A stretch of DNA of 64,000 nucleotides from Lachnospiraceae bacterium. Its GTDB lineage: Bacteria; Bacillota; Clostridia; Lachnospirales; Lachnospiraceae. Shown here piece after piece: positions 1 through 10,600 of this stretch. The stretch covers positions 1 to 64,000 of the forward strand of contig CAJTDX010000009.1 in the NCBI GenBank assembly GCA_910575155.1, given 5' to 3'. Made by a program: the position numbers and the translations under genes. A model generated the notes under the pieces. The model saw nothing but the letters and a program-made list of their open reading frames with translations. It searched no databases and was not told where the DNA came from. How positions within the stretch are numbered: the first letter of the stretch is position 1; each line of letters starts with the position of its first letter.

Positions 1-85
1 CCAGGTAAAAAACGATTTTTGCCGTCATCATTAATATACATGAAAATGACAGAAAAATAAATGTATACATGAACCTGTTTCATTT

Positions 86-1021
86 ATGGTGGTGCTAAGA
101 GCCGAAGCATGGAAGTTTATAGAAAAAAAATTGAAAAGCTCCATCAGGGGATTTGGTGATTATGTAGAGAAAGAGGCAGATAAATTCAGTGTTGCCGTTA
201 TGATTATCAGTGTTCTTTTGGGAATCGGGTTTATCCTGAATCCGAATATCAAGGAGATGACCCCTTACCATCTTTACCAGATTGTTGTGAATTTTATCCT
301 CACAGGCACCCTGCAGCTTCTGGTGTTCCGATTCTATTTTCATGTCGGCATAGAGCGGGAATATGAGAGGGACAATCAGCTGATACAGATGAACCACAGA
401 CTTCTGGAACGTCAGATGGAGATTCTCGAGGAGTCCGTGGAGTCGGGAAGAAGGATACGCCATGACGTAAGGCACCATAATGCGGTAATAGCGGAGTATG
501 CACGCAATTTTCAGAACAGGGAGCTGCTGCAGTACCTGGAGGAGTATGACAGGGAAATAGATCAGAACAGGGTGGAACGGCTCTGTGTGAACACGGCGGT
601 CAATAATATCCTTTCAGCATATAGCAGAAAAGCGAGGAGCGAGCAGATTAAGGTTACGATGGATATTGAAATTAGCAGGAAATTGACGATACCCAATATC
701 GACATGGTAACAATACTTGCAAATGCTTATGAAAATGCGATTTACGCCTGCATGGACGTCAGGAAGCATTCAGAGGAAAGAGAATGTTTTATTCATTTTG
801 TGATGAAAAAAAGAAACAATAAGCTGATGATTTTATGCAGCAATACCTGCAGGATGGAAACGCAATTAAAGAACGGGCAGCCGAAAACGGAGTTTACAGG
901 AGGAATCGGGGTATCAAGCATTATCAAGACGGCGGAAAAGTATGGCGGCGTTTACGATTTTAAAAATGAAAACGGAGTGTTTGTGTTCCGGCTGATTCTG
1001 AATATTCCGCCGGATTTTTAG
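86..1021 (+). CDS. AgrC-like GHKL sensor histidine kinase, probably 5'-truncated
   Basis: Membrane sensor kinase of the AgrC/GHKL type that should phosphorylate the LytTR regulator just downstream. Two hydrophobic segments lie near residues 35-55 and 64-90. They are followed by a coiled linker, an H-box (RIRHDVRHH, about residues 122-130), an N-box (ILANAYENAIYAC) and a G-box (GGIGVSSI). It aligns over its whole length with the C-terminal two thirds of the second kinase at 2073-3365, but lacks the first four or five membrane segments that form the signal-sensing part. No ribosome site precedes the ATG at 86, and an in-frame stop sits at 47-49. The gene is therefore either a 5'-truncated relic or has its start mis-set by an upstream frameshift. 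The catalytic half looks intact. Confidence 0.75.
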   Translation: MVVLRAEAWKFIEKKLKSSIRGFGDYVEKEADKFSVAVMIISVLLGIGFILNPNIKEMTPYHLYQIVVNFILTGTLQLLVFRFYFHVGIEREYERDNQLIQMNHRLLERQMEILEESVESGRRIRHDVRHHNAVIAEYARNFQNRELLQYLEEYDREIDQNRVERLCVNTAVNNILSAYSRKARSEQIKVTMDIEISRKLTIPNIDMVTILANAYENAIYACMDVRKHSEERECFIHFVMKKRNNKLMILCSNTCRMETQLKNGQPKTEFTGGIGVSSIIKTAEKYGGVYDFKNENGVFVFRLILNIPPDF

Positions 1022-1071
1022 GGGAGGAGAGATCAAAGAGCGATTGCTTTTTTATTTGAATTTATTATATA

Positions 1072-1881
1072 GTGAATGAGGAGAATAATGTCGAAGCAGC
1101 TGAGCTGGCGGGAGTTGACAGGAAGTTGGAGGATGTGGAAAGATTGTACTCGATAGCATTATGTGATGATGATGAAAGGGAGCTTGAGCGGATTGAAAAT
1201 TTCCTGGCAAGCTATCAGGAAAGAAAACAGGAAGTGGAATACAAAACGGAGAGGTTTTTCAGTGCGGAAGCATTGCTGTGGCAGGTCAGGGAGAATGGGT
1301 ACCTGCCGGATATTTTGCTGCTGGATATATTTATGTCCGGGAAGACCGGTATGGAAGCTGCCGAGGAAGTGCGTATGCTGGGCATGGATATGCCGATTGT
1401 CTTTCTCACCACGTCAACCGAATATGCCCTGAAAGCTTATGGGGTGGACGCGGTGCAGTATCTTGTGAAACCGCTTGATGATCAGAGATTTTTTCATGCC
1501 ATGGATTCTGTAATGGGACAGATTGATAAAAGCAGGAAAAATCAGATTATGATTAAAGTAGCAGGGGGGATTCGGCAAATCCAGCCGAATGATATCATTT
1601 ACTGTGAATCGCAGAAAAATTACCAGGTACTTTATCTGGCAAAAGGGGAGTACAGGGTTCGCATGACGACGGGAAAGCTCTGGGAATTGTTGGAAGAATT
1701 TTGCCAGTTTGGCAGGTGCGGACGCTCCTATATCCTGAACATGGATCATATTATCTCGGTGGAGCGTGAAAAGATCGTAATGGATAATGGATGTACGATT
1801 TACATACCGCGAAATAAGGCCGCGGAATTTAAAAAAATTTACTTTGCCTATTATTTTGACGTTCAAGATGGGAAGGCATAA
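1072..1881 (+). CDS. LytTR-family response regulator
   Basis: Response regulator with an N-terminal receiver domain (acidic pair CDDD near residue 31, phospho-acceptor Asp in LLLDIFM, Thr in FLTTST, Lys in LVKPLD) and a C-terminal LytTR DNA-binding domain from about residue 160 (IIYCESQ, GRSYILN, IYIPRNK). It lies between two AgrC-like kinases and is probably the shared output of both, controlling the downstream biosynthetic genes or its own operon. The start is uncertain. The GTG at 1072 has no ribosome site, whereas an in-frame TTG at 1144 follows GGAGG by 11 nt and would give the usual short regulator N-terminus (LYSIALCDDD). A strong terminator follows at 1931-1971. Confidence 0.88.
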   Translation: MNEENNVEAAELAGVDRKLEDVERLYSIALCDDDERELERIENFLASYQERKQEVEYKTERFFSAEALLWQVRENGYLPDILLLDIFMSGKTGMEAAEEVRMLGMDMPIVFLTTSTEYALKAYGVDAVQYLVKPLDDQRFFHAMDSVMGQIDKSRKNQIMIKVAGGIRQIQPNDIIYCESQKNYQVLYLAKGEYRVRMTTGKLWELLEEFCQFGRCGRSYILNMDHIISVEREKIVMDNGCTIYIPRNKAAEFKKIYFAYYFDVQDGKA

Positions 1882-1930
1882 CATGATTCCTGCGGTTGCA
1901 TAAATTGTATCAGAGCTAAAAACGTCAGAA

Positions 1931-1971
1931 AAAGATTCTCTTGTCCGGTTTCGACAGGGGGATCTTTTTTT
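1931..1971 (+). terminator. Rho-independent terminator after the LytTR regulator
   Basis: A 15-bp stem (AAAGATTCTCTTGTC pairing with GACAGGGGGATCTTT through three G-U pairs) with a 7-nt loop, running directly into a T tract. It separates the first kinase and regulator from the second kinase. Confidence 0.85.
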
Positions 1972-2072
1972 GTCCCTCTAAATTTATGGTTTATCCCATT
2001 TTGTAGAATTTCCATACGTAAAAAGCTATCATAGAACATGAAAAGTGTTCTGCAAAAAGGAGGATGAGAAGT

Positions 2073-3365
2073 ATGCTGGGAGGTTCCTTTTGGGTTGCGT
2101 TTTTTCGTAATGCCATTAGCACAGTATTAATGCTGTCATTTTTTTTGATGCTGGACCGACCGAGGTTTTCCGTGAAGAAAACAGCCTGGTGTTACATAAT
2201 ATTTGGCGCTTCGATGATTATTACTTATAGCGCATGGTATCTGGTGGCAAACGACAGCTTTGTCCGTTTTGCTGCGCTGTCAACGCTTCCTGTCATTGGA
2301 GTTTTCTGCAGTATCATGAGCAGCGACGTTTTGTATTTGTCTTTGTATAAGATGGCATTGACATTTTATTTGTTTTCGGTGTGTGTCTTTTGCGGCGTGG
2401 ATGTGGCGCGCTGGTGGTTTGGAGGTAATCTATGGGTAGATATTCTTGTGCGTTTTGTCTGTTTTGTGTTAATCCTCATTTTTACCTGGTTTAAGTTCCG
2501 GAAACAGTTTTTAAGCGGTGTGGATTTTTTGCTCCAGGAAATGGATTTGTTCAGTGCGGCGGCTCTTTTCGTGTCGGTAATGCTCGGCGCAATTATGGCA
2601 TATTGGCCTAATTTACAGGGATTTTCTGTTTTTAACATGGTGCGTGCGTTTTTGATTTTGTTTATGGCGGGAACGCTCCAGTACGCAATCCTTCATCTGT
2701 ATATCCACTTGGGACAGGAACATTATTATCAGGCGGAAAAGGAGCTGCTTGAAGTAAATGAACAGCTCCTGCACCAGCAGATGGATCTTATGAGAGAATC
2801 AGAAACAGAAGCGGCGAGGATTCGCCATGATGTGCGGCACCATGTCCTTTTGATTCGGGAATATGTTGAAAAAAAGGAGTTTGATCAGCTTCTTGCGTAT
2901 CTTACACAGTATGATGAGGATGTGGAAAAGTGGAAAGTAAAGGATATCAGCAGGAATCTGGCGGTAAACAGTATTTTGCTGGCGTATGCGAAAAAGGCGC
3001 GGAGACAGAATATTCAGGTCACTATGGATGTGAGACTGGGAAAGAACCTGCCTGTCCGGGATATTGACTGGATCGCAATTCTGGCAAATATGTTTGAGAA
3101 TGCGATTCATGGGTGTGCCGGCTCCGGGCAGCCGCAGCAGGAGATCGACATTTATATTTCACAGAAAAGAAACAAGGTGATTATCCAGTGCCGGAATACA
3201 AGCAGCAAAGAGGTAGTTTTTCGTAATGGGCTGCCACAGTCGGATAAAGGCGGCGGCATGGGTGTGATCAGTATTATGAAGGCGGTTTCCCGTTATGAAG
3301 GCGAGACAGATTTTTATGTGCAGAACGGCATGTTTATAACAAGAATACTGCTGAATCTTATTTAG
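2073..3365 (+). CDS. AgrC-like GHKL sensor histidine kinase
   Basis: Full-length AgrC-type quorum or peptide sensor kinase. The first 220 residues contain about six hydrophobic segments. They are followed by a dimerisation coiled coil (KELLEVNEQLLHQQ), an H-box (RIRHDVRHH), an N-box (ILANMFENAIHGC) and a G-box (KGGGMGVISI) characteristic of the GHKL ATPase fold. The ATG at 2073 is preferred over the ATG at 2064 because GGAGG at 2059-2063 lies 9 nt upstream of 2073 but abuts 2064. The protein is closely similar to the truncated kinase at 86-1021, so a duplication of the kinase gene around the LytTR regulator is likely. No AgrB or AgrD peptide gene was found nearby, so the signal is unknown. 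Confidence 0.9.
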   Translation: MLGGSFWVAFFRNAISTVLMLSFFLMLDRPRFSVKKTAWCYIIFGASMIITYSAWYLVANDSFVRFAALSTLPVIGVFCSIMSSDVLYLSLYKMALTFYLFSVCVFCGVDVARWWFGGNLWVDILVRFVCFVLILIFTWFKFRKQFLSGVDFLLQEMDLFSAAALFVSVMLGAIMAYWPNLQGFSVFNMVRAFLILFMAGTLQYAILHLYIHLGQEHYYQAEKELLEVNEQLLHQQMDLMRESETEAARIRHDVRHHVLLIREYVEKKEFDQLLAYLTQYDEDVEKWKVKDISRNLAVNSILLAYAKKARRQNIQVTMDVRLGKNLPVRDIDWIAILANMFENAIHGCAGSGQPQQEIDIYISQKRNKVIIQCRNTSSKEVVFRNGLPQSDKGGGMGVISIMKAVSRYEGETDFYVQNGMFITRILLNLI

Positions 3366-3483
3366 CAGAGCCGTACAGATCGGGGAAAAGAATACTGCCG
3401 CTGTTGTGAAAATGGAAAGAACAGGTTTGAGACAGAACGATATGAGACAATGCCATGGATGTCAGAATGCGTGGAGGATTAAA

Positions 3484-4605
3484 ATGATGCGTACAGTTTT
3501 TTCAAAGGAAGAAGTAAATACAGGAAGGCAAAGGGAGTTCGATTATCTGAAAGGGATTTTCATGCTGTTTATATACCTGATCCATGCGTTTCAGGCAACT
3601 TTGTCTCCACAGGATTCCATGAGCCAATGGATTTATTCGTTTGCAACGATGTCCGGGGCGGCTATTTTTATCTTTGTTATGGGAATTGGAACGGTTTACA
3701 GCAAGGATGCGGCGCCGGCAAATTTTGCAAAGAGCGGCGTTCGCATGGTGATTTACCAGTATCTGAATAATATTGCTTATATAGCGGCGCTGACGATACC
3801 CTATCCGTTCGTTTCCGGAAGATTGACGGAGAGTGTGACGGAAAATGTAAGGTTCCTGGTAAAGATTTACATGCAGTATACGAATATCTTTTTTATTACC
3901 GGAATCATCTATCTGATACTGGCGCTGCTTAAGAAATTGGATCTGAAAACGGTATGGTATGTGATGATTGGCGCAACAGTCAGCATAGCGGCGCCATTTA
4001 TTTGCGGCATACCTGTGAATGTGCCGGTAATCGGGTATATTGTGAAGCTTTTGATTGGAGAGGCAGATTTTGTTTCTTTTACACCGCTATATTTTCTGTC
4101 TTATGCGCTGCTTGGCGTTGCTTTTGGCAAAATGATCAGACATGTTAAAGATAAAACGGGATTTTACAGAATGTTTTGTATTCCCGCTGTTGCAATTGTC
4201 GTTGTATGGTGGCTGCTGATATTTAAAAATTACGGTTCGGATCTGTCCGAACTGCACGCCTTTCTGAGTAATGCGTATACGCATCCGGATTTTTGGCATG
4301 TGGCGGCAAGCCTGGCGCATATATTCTTTTTTGCCGCAATCTTTTTCTTTATCGAAGAGATTCGCAGGAAAAATAATAAATTATGTACACCAGAGAATTT
4401 TGCTGCGAGACAGCTTCTATATTACAGCAGGCATATATCGAAATATTATGCCCTGCATACGCTGGTATATTTTGCCGCTCTTGGAATAAACGGCTATGAG
4501 AGCTTTCAGAGCTATCAATGCTGGCTGCTCGCATTATTGTCAATTGTGGTTACGGAGCTAATGGTAAGAGGATTTAACTATTTATCTGAAAAATATTTTA
4601 ATTAA
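3484..4605 (+). CDS. Acyltransferase-3 / DUF1624-like polytopic membrane protein
   Basis: Integral membrane protein with about ten hydrophobic segments. It opens with a REFDYLKGIFMLFIYLIHAF stretch, the Arg-x-x-x-Asp ... His pattern seen at the first helix of acyltransferase-3 and heparan-glucosaminide acetyltransferase-like (DUF1624) families, which move acyl groups onto sugars or small molecules at the membrane. The start at 3484 is chosen because GGAGG at 3473-3477 lies 6 nt upstream; earlier in-frame ATGs lack ribosome sites. It ends 25 bp before the NRPS gene and is probably co-transcribed with it, so it may acylate the product or a carrier. That role is inference, and the family call is by pattern only. 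Confidence 0.65.
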   Translation: MMRTVFSKEEVNTGRQREFDYLKGIFMLFIYLIHAFQATLSPQDSMSQWIYSFATMSGAAIFIFVMGIGTVYSKDAAPANFAKSGVRMVIYQYLNNIAYIAALTIPYPFVSGRLTESVTENVRFLVKIYMQYTNIFFITGIIYLILALLKKLDLKTVWYVMIGATVSIAAPFICGIPVNVPVIGYIVKLLIGEADFVSFTPLYFLSYALLGVAFGKMIRHVKDKTGFYRMFCIPAVAIVVVWWLLIFKNYGSDLSELHAFLSNAYTHPDFWHVAASLAHIFFFAAIFFFIEEIRRKNNKLCTPENFAARQLLYYSRHISKYYALHTLVYFAALGINGYESFQSYQCWLLALLSIVVTELMVRGFNYLSEKYFN

Positions 4606-4630
4606 AAATATAATGTAGGAGGAATGAGGC

Positions 4631-7600
4631 ATGAATTTTTTGGATGAGTTTCAGTATGTGGTGCGCACATACCCGCAAAAGGCGGCGTTGGCGGACTGTA
4701 ACGGAGAGCGGATGACAACGTATAAGGAGCTGGAGACCTTAAGCCGCAGGATTGCCGCTAAGCTTTTGGAGTCAGGGGAGATGTCAGGCAAAGCCGTCAT
4801 GGTCTGCATGGGCAGGAAGATGGAGTATATTGCGGCGGAACTGGGCATTATGATGGCCGGCGGCGCATTTGTTCCGGTGCTGCCGGAATATCCCGGGGAA
4901 CGGCTTAATTACATCAAAGAGGACTGCAAGGCGGCAGCGGTGATTGATGATGGCTGGCTGTCAGAGATCGAAACATATGAACCCATTCAGCCGGCGGCGA
5001 GAGAGGATGACAGCCTGGCAATGATGATCTATACCTCTGGCTCTACCGGGCGTCCCAAAGGGATTGTACATACGATGGCGAGTCTCACACAGGGAGTCTG
5101 GCGGAACAGGAGCGTTCTGTATGTAGATGAAAATGATGTGCAGGCAGCGGGGGCGCCGATGTCTTTCGTTGTCTTGGTCTTAGAGTATTTTACCGTGCTT
5201 TCGCGCGGCGGCTGTTCCCATATCCTGCCGGAAGAGACAAGGAAAGATGTGCGGCTTTTGGAGGATTATTTTGCCGCAAGAGACATTACCTGCGCATTTA
5301 TCAGCCCGCAGATACTGCGTCTGTTTAAAAATAAGAGCCGTACCCTGAAAAAAGTGGCGACCGGAAGCGAACGCGTTTCCATGATGGCAGGGGATGGCTA
5401 TGAGCTGTATAACTGCTATGGCTCCAGTGAGACGGCAGCGACGGTGTTAAGCTATAAAATTGAGGAACCTATGGAAAATACGCCGATCGGCAAGCCGTTG
5501 GAAGGGCTGGAATTTTTCCTGCTGGATGAGGACGGAAAAGAAGTTGCGGATGGTAAAGAGGGTGAAATATGCATCAAGGGCGTCCTTGCCGGGTCTTACC
5601 TTAATCTGGAGGAACAGAGCGCAAAGACATTTATCAGGCAGGACGATGGCAGCGTCCTTTTGCATACCGGGGACATAGGGCGCAGGATGCAAGACGGCAA
5701 TTTCGTCTATGTCAACCGCAAAGACTGGATGGTGAAAATCAATGGGCAGCGTGTGGAAACCGGGGAGATTGAACTGCGCATTACGTCTGTGCCGGAAGTG
5801 GAAAGCGCAGTTGTAAAGGCTTTTGAGGATGAAAATGGCCAGAATTACCTCTGTGCATACTATGTGTCAGCAGAAGAAGTGAAGGTGGAGAAGATCCGCG
5901 CCTGTCTGAAAGAGACGCTTCCTGATTATATGATTCCCCGTTTCTTTAAACGATTGGACAGCCTGCCGAAGAATGTGAACGGCAAGCTGGACCGTACGGT
6001 ATTGCTGCCGCCAGGTTTAGACGAATATAAAACAACATATAAAGAACCGCAGAGCCACTGCGAAAAACGTATCTGCCAGGGCTTTGAGGAAGTTTTGCAC
6101 TGCGGCCGGGTCGGTGTGGATGACGATTTCTTTAAACTGGGCGGAGATTCCATCAATGTTTTAAAACTTGCAGAATTCCTCAGTGATATCGAATTGCAGC
6201 CGGAACATGTATTGAATGGAAGGGCGCCTGCAAAGATTGCGGCGCTTTTAGAAGAGAAGAAGGAAGATCAGCTTAAGAGGCATTCTCAGGAGAGAAAGGA
6301 ATATGTCCTCACCGATTCCCAGATGGGCGTCTACTTAGAATGTGTCAATGACCCGCAGGCGACAATGTACAATATTCCTGTGTGCTGCGAGCTTCCGGAT
6401 GCGGTTGATATGGAGAGATTTAAGGACGCTGTGAAAAAGGCGGTATCCATGCATCCGTCTTTTGGCGTGAACGTTGCCCTGAACAGGGGTACGCCGGTGA
6501 TGAGCCTGCATCCTGAATATCTGAGAGCAGATGTCGGCGAGTGGGAGACAGAGGATATCGAAGCCGTCAAGAGGACGTTCGTACGTCCCTTCCGTCTGGA
6601 AGGAGAGCCGCTGTACCGCATGGCGCTGTACCGCTGCGTGGACAAATGTTATTTTCTGTTTGACGTACACCATATTATTTTTGACGGCACATCTGTTAAG
6701 GTATTTCTTGATGAAATTTCGCAGCTTTACCACGGACAGGAGCCGGAGTCTGAGGAAATTTCCCAGATGGATTTCTCTGTCTATGAGGAATCAATAAAAG
6801 ATACTGCCAGATATCAGAAAGCAAGGGAATTTTTTGCGGGCAAACTTGCAGGCGAAGATTTTGGCGAGGCATTAATAAAAGATTATAAGAAAAAGACGGT
6901 TACGCCTGCAGGCAGGGAGGTCAGAATTTCTCTGAGCGGAGAATTGTCGTCCATGGCGGTGGAGCAGTTTGTAAGACAGAGGGGAATTTCTGAAAATACA
7001 CTGTTTCTGGGAGCATTTTCCTATACGCTGGGGAAATTCAGCGGGGAAAATAAGAGTCTGTTCTGTACGGTCAATAACGGCAGGCATACGGTAAACATGG
7101 CAAATTCCACAGGAATGTTTGTGCGCACGCTGCCAATCTGCCATTCCTGGGAGGAAAGTGTGTCTGTAGAACAATATCTGCAGAGTTTCCAGGAGGAATT
7201 TTATGCGGTGATGAGCCATGACTGTATTTCTTTTGCCGAGCTGGCGAAAGATTACGGCATTGCCTCGGATATCCTGTTTGTCTATCAGGGGGAAATGTTT
7301 CAGGGCCTGTCACTGGAAGGCGGACAGTATGAAGCGGCGCCGCTTGCTACGGGCGATGTGCAGGCAGATGTCTCTGTGATGGTGATGAAGCAGGGGGGAG
7401 GATATGAAATTTCCCTGGAATACCGCACGGATCTATATTGTGAAAAGACGGCGCGCGGTCTGCTTCATATGCTGCAGCAAGTCTTAAGAGGGATGTTGGC
7501 CAGTGAAACCCTGTCACAGATTGCGCTTGTGTCAGAACTGGATATACAGATTTTAGATGGTTTTAACGAGACGGAAGTTTCCTATGACCGCAGTAAGACG

Positions 7601-10600
7601 GTGATTGATTTATTCCGCGCACAGGCGAAAAAGACGCCAGATCACACAGCCGTTGTCTATACGGACAGAAGCTATACCTATGCCCAGGTGGATGAAATGT
7701 CAGATCGTCTTGCAGCCTGCGTTGCGGGGCTTGGCATTGGCAGGGAAGAGGTGGTGTCCGTGCTGATTCCCAGATGTGAATACATGGCGATTGCTTCGAT
7801 TGGCGTGTCTAAGTCCGGTGCGGCATATCAGCCCTTAGATCCTACCTATCCAAAAGAACGGTTAGCATTTATGATGGAGGATTCCGCGGCAAAGCTGCTG
7901 ATTGCCGATGAGGAACTTTTGCCGCTGGTGCCGCAGTGGCAGGGCAGAGTTTTGCTGACAAAGGATATCCCCAATCTGCCCAGGGCAGACAAACTTCCGG
8001 AGCCGCCGAAACCGGAGGATTTGTTTATTCTGCTCTATACCTCAGGTTCCACAGGCGTGCCCAAGGGCTGTATGCTTGAACATAAAAATATTGCGGCGTT
8101 CTGCGACAGCTATCGCAGGAATTATGAATTGACAGAAGACAGTTGTGCGGCAGCCTATGCGAGTTACGGATTTGACGCCAATATGATGGATATGTATCCC
8201 ACGCTGACGTCCGGCGCGGCGCTTCATATCATAGATGAATCCATACGTTTAGACTTGAATGCGTTGCATGAGTATTTTGAGGAACATAGAATTACCAACG
8301 TGTTTATGACGACTCAGATCGGACGGGCGTTTGCCACCAGTATGCTTTCTGGAGCAGCGGGTTCGGGCAGTGCGGCGGATGCAGAGAATACGCATTTGAA
8401 ATATCTGCTGATGGGCGGAGAAGCGTTGGCGCCGTTTGCGCCTGAAGGCAGCACGCATTACCTGAATGTATATGGTCCTACGGAATGTACGATATTGACG
8501 ACTGCCTACCCGTTTGAGGAATATGAGGAGGATTTACCGATCGGCAAGCCTCTGCCAAATATTAAATTATATATTATAGACAAGCAGGGCAGAAGAGTTC
8601 CGGTCGGCGTGCCGGGAGAACTGTGTATTTCCGGCGTCCATGTATCCCGGGGGTACCTGAACCGCCCGGAAAAAACGGCGGAGGTCTATGGTGACAATCC
8701 ATATAGCAATTTGCCGGAATATAGCAGGATTTACCATACCGGTGATATCGTGCGTTATCTGCCGGACGGCAATATTCAGTTTATCGGCAGACGGGACGGG
8801 CAGGTGAAGATCCGCGGCTTCCGCATCGAGCTGACCGAGGTGGAAGAAATTATCCGTCGTTTCCCAGGGATTAAAGACGCTACGGTGGCAGCGTTTGACG
8901 AGACATCGGGTGGGAAATACATCGCCGCTTATGTGGTTTCGGACGAAGAAGTTGATGTGGATGCGATGAATGCTTTTATCGAGGAGAGCAAACCGCCATA
9001 TATGGTTCCGGCAGTGACAATGCAGATTGATAAGATTCCGCTGAATCAGAACCAGAAAGTGAATAAGCGTGCGCTGCCTATGCCGGAGCGCAGGCAGCAA
9101 GATTTAGTGACGCCTGAGGGAGAAGTGCAGCAGAAGATTTTTGACTGCATAGCAGAAGTCATTGGACATCGGGAATTTGGCGTAAATTCAGATATCTATA
9201 AGGCGGGGCTGACCTCGATTGGCGCAGTCAGGCTGAACGTGCTGCTGTCAGATGCCTTTGAGGGCGCAGTCATCCGCAACAAGGATTTAAAAGAGCATGA
9301 CACGGTAGAGAAATTAGAAAAATTCCTGGCGGGCAGCAGCCGCAAAGAGACGTTTGAGAAACGGGAAACATATCCGCTGACACAGACGCAGAATGGTATT
9401 TTTGTAGAGTGCGCAGCCAACCCGGGAAGCACGATTTATAATATTCCTTTCCTGTTTTGCCTGGGAGAGAATGTAGATTTACAGCGTTTGAAGAAGGCGG
9501 TCGAGGAGACAGTAGAGGCGCATTCTTATATTAAGACGACGCTAATGCTGGATGATAACGGCGATATCTGGCAGAAACGCAATGATGATTTGCCGTTTGA
9601 AGTTGAGATATGCGAAGAGCTGCATAAGGAAGAACTGGTGAAACCATATCAGATCCTTGGCGACAGGCTGTTTCGTATACAATTATTTGATACGCCGGAA
9701 GGGAAATATCTCTTCCTGGAATTCCATCATATTATCAGCGATGGCGAGTCCTGCGGTATTTTCCTCCGCGATATGAATGAGGCGTATGACGGGAAATCGC
9801 CGGAGAAGGAGAAGTTCAGCGGTTATGAGGCTGCGCTCGTAGAACAGAAAGCGCTGCAAGGACAGGAGTATACCCTTGCCAGACAATATTACGACGGTAT
9901 TTTTAAGGGCTGCGACACCGATTTCCTTCCAGCTAAAGACCACAGGGAGGAGACGCCTGGGCTTGGCTTGTATCAGAGAGCGGATCAGGCTGATCTGGAA
10001 GCGCTGAGGCAGTTCTGCACCGGGCAGAAGGTTACTTTAAATACGTTGTTTACAGCGGCGTTTGGATTTGTGACGGGACGTTATGTATATAAATATGAGG
10101 CAGTTTTTACGACCATATATAATGGCAGAAATGATTCCCGGCTGTCATCCACCATCAACATGCTGGTGAAGACGCTGCCGGTTTACTGTAATCTGGAGGG
10201 GGAAAAAGAGATTAGCTCTTACCTGAAAGAGACCGGGGAACAGTTGATGAACAGCATGAATGCCGATATTTATTCGTTTGCGGAAATCAGCAGGGCTTAC
10301 GGTATCAAAGCGGATATCATGTTTGCGTTCCAGGGCGACAGCTTCCTGTTTGATACGATTGCCGGGGAGAAAGCCGTCAGAGAGGAGCTTTCCTTAGACA
10401 CGGCGAAGGCGCCGTTGTCCATAGACGTAATGGTAAATGAAAATGAGATCTGCTATCAGGTGGAATACCGCAGTGATCTGTATGAGGAACGCACGATTGC
10501 CGGGCTGGTTGACAGTCTTGCAGTGGCAGTGCAGGAATTCCAGGATAAGAAGCAGTTAAAGGAAGTCTGTATGGTAAGCCAAAGCGCGCGCCGTGAACTG

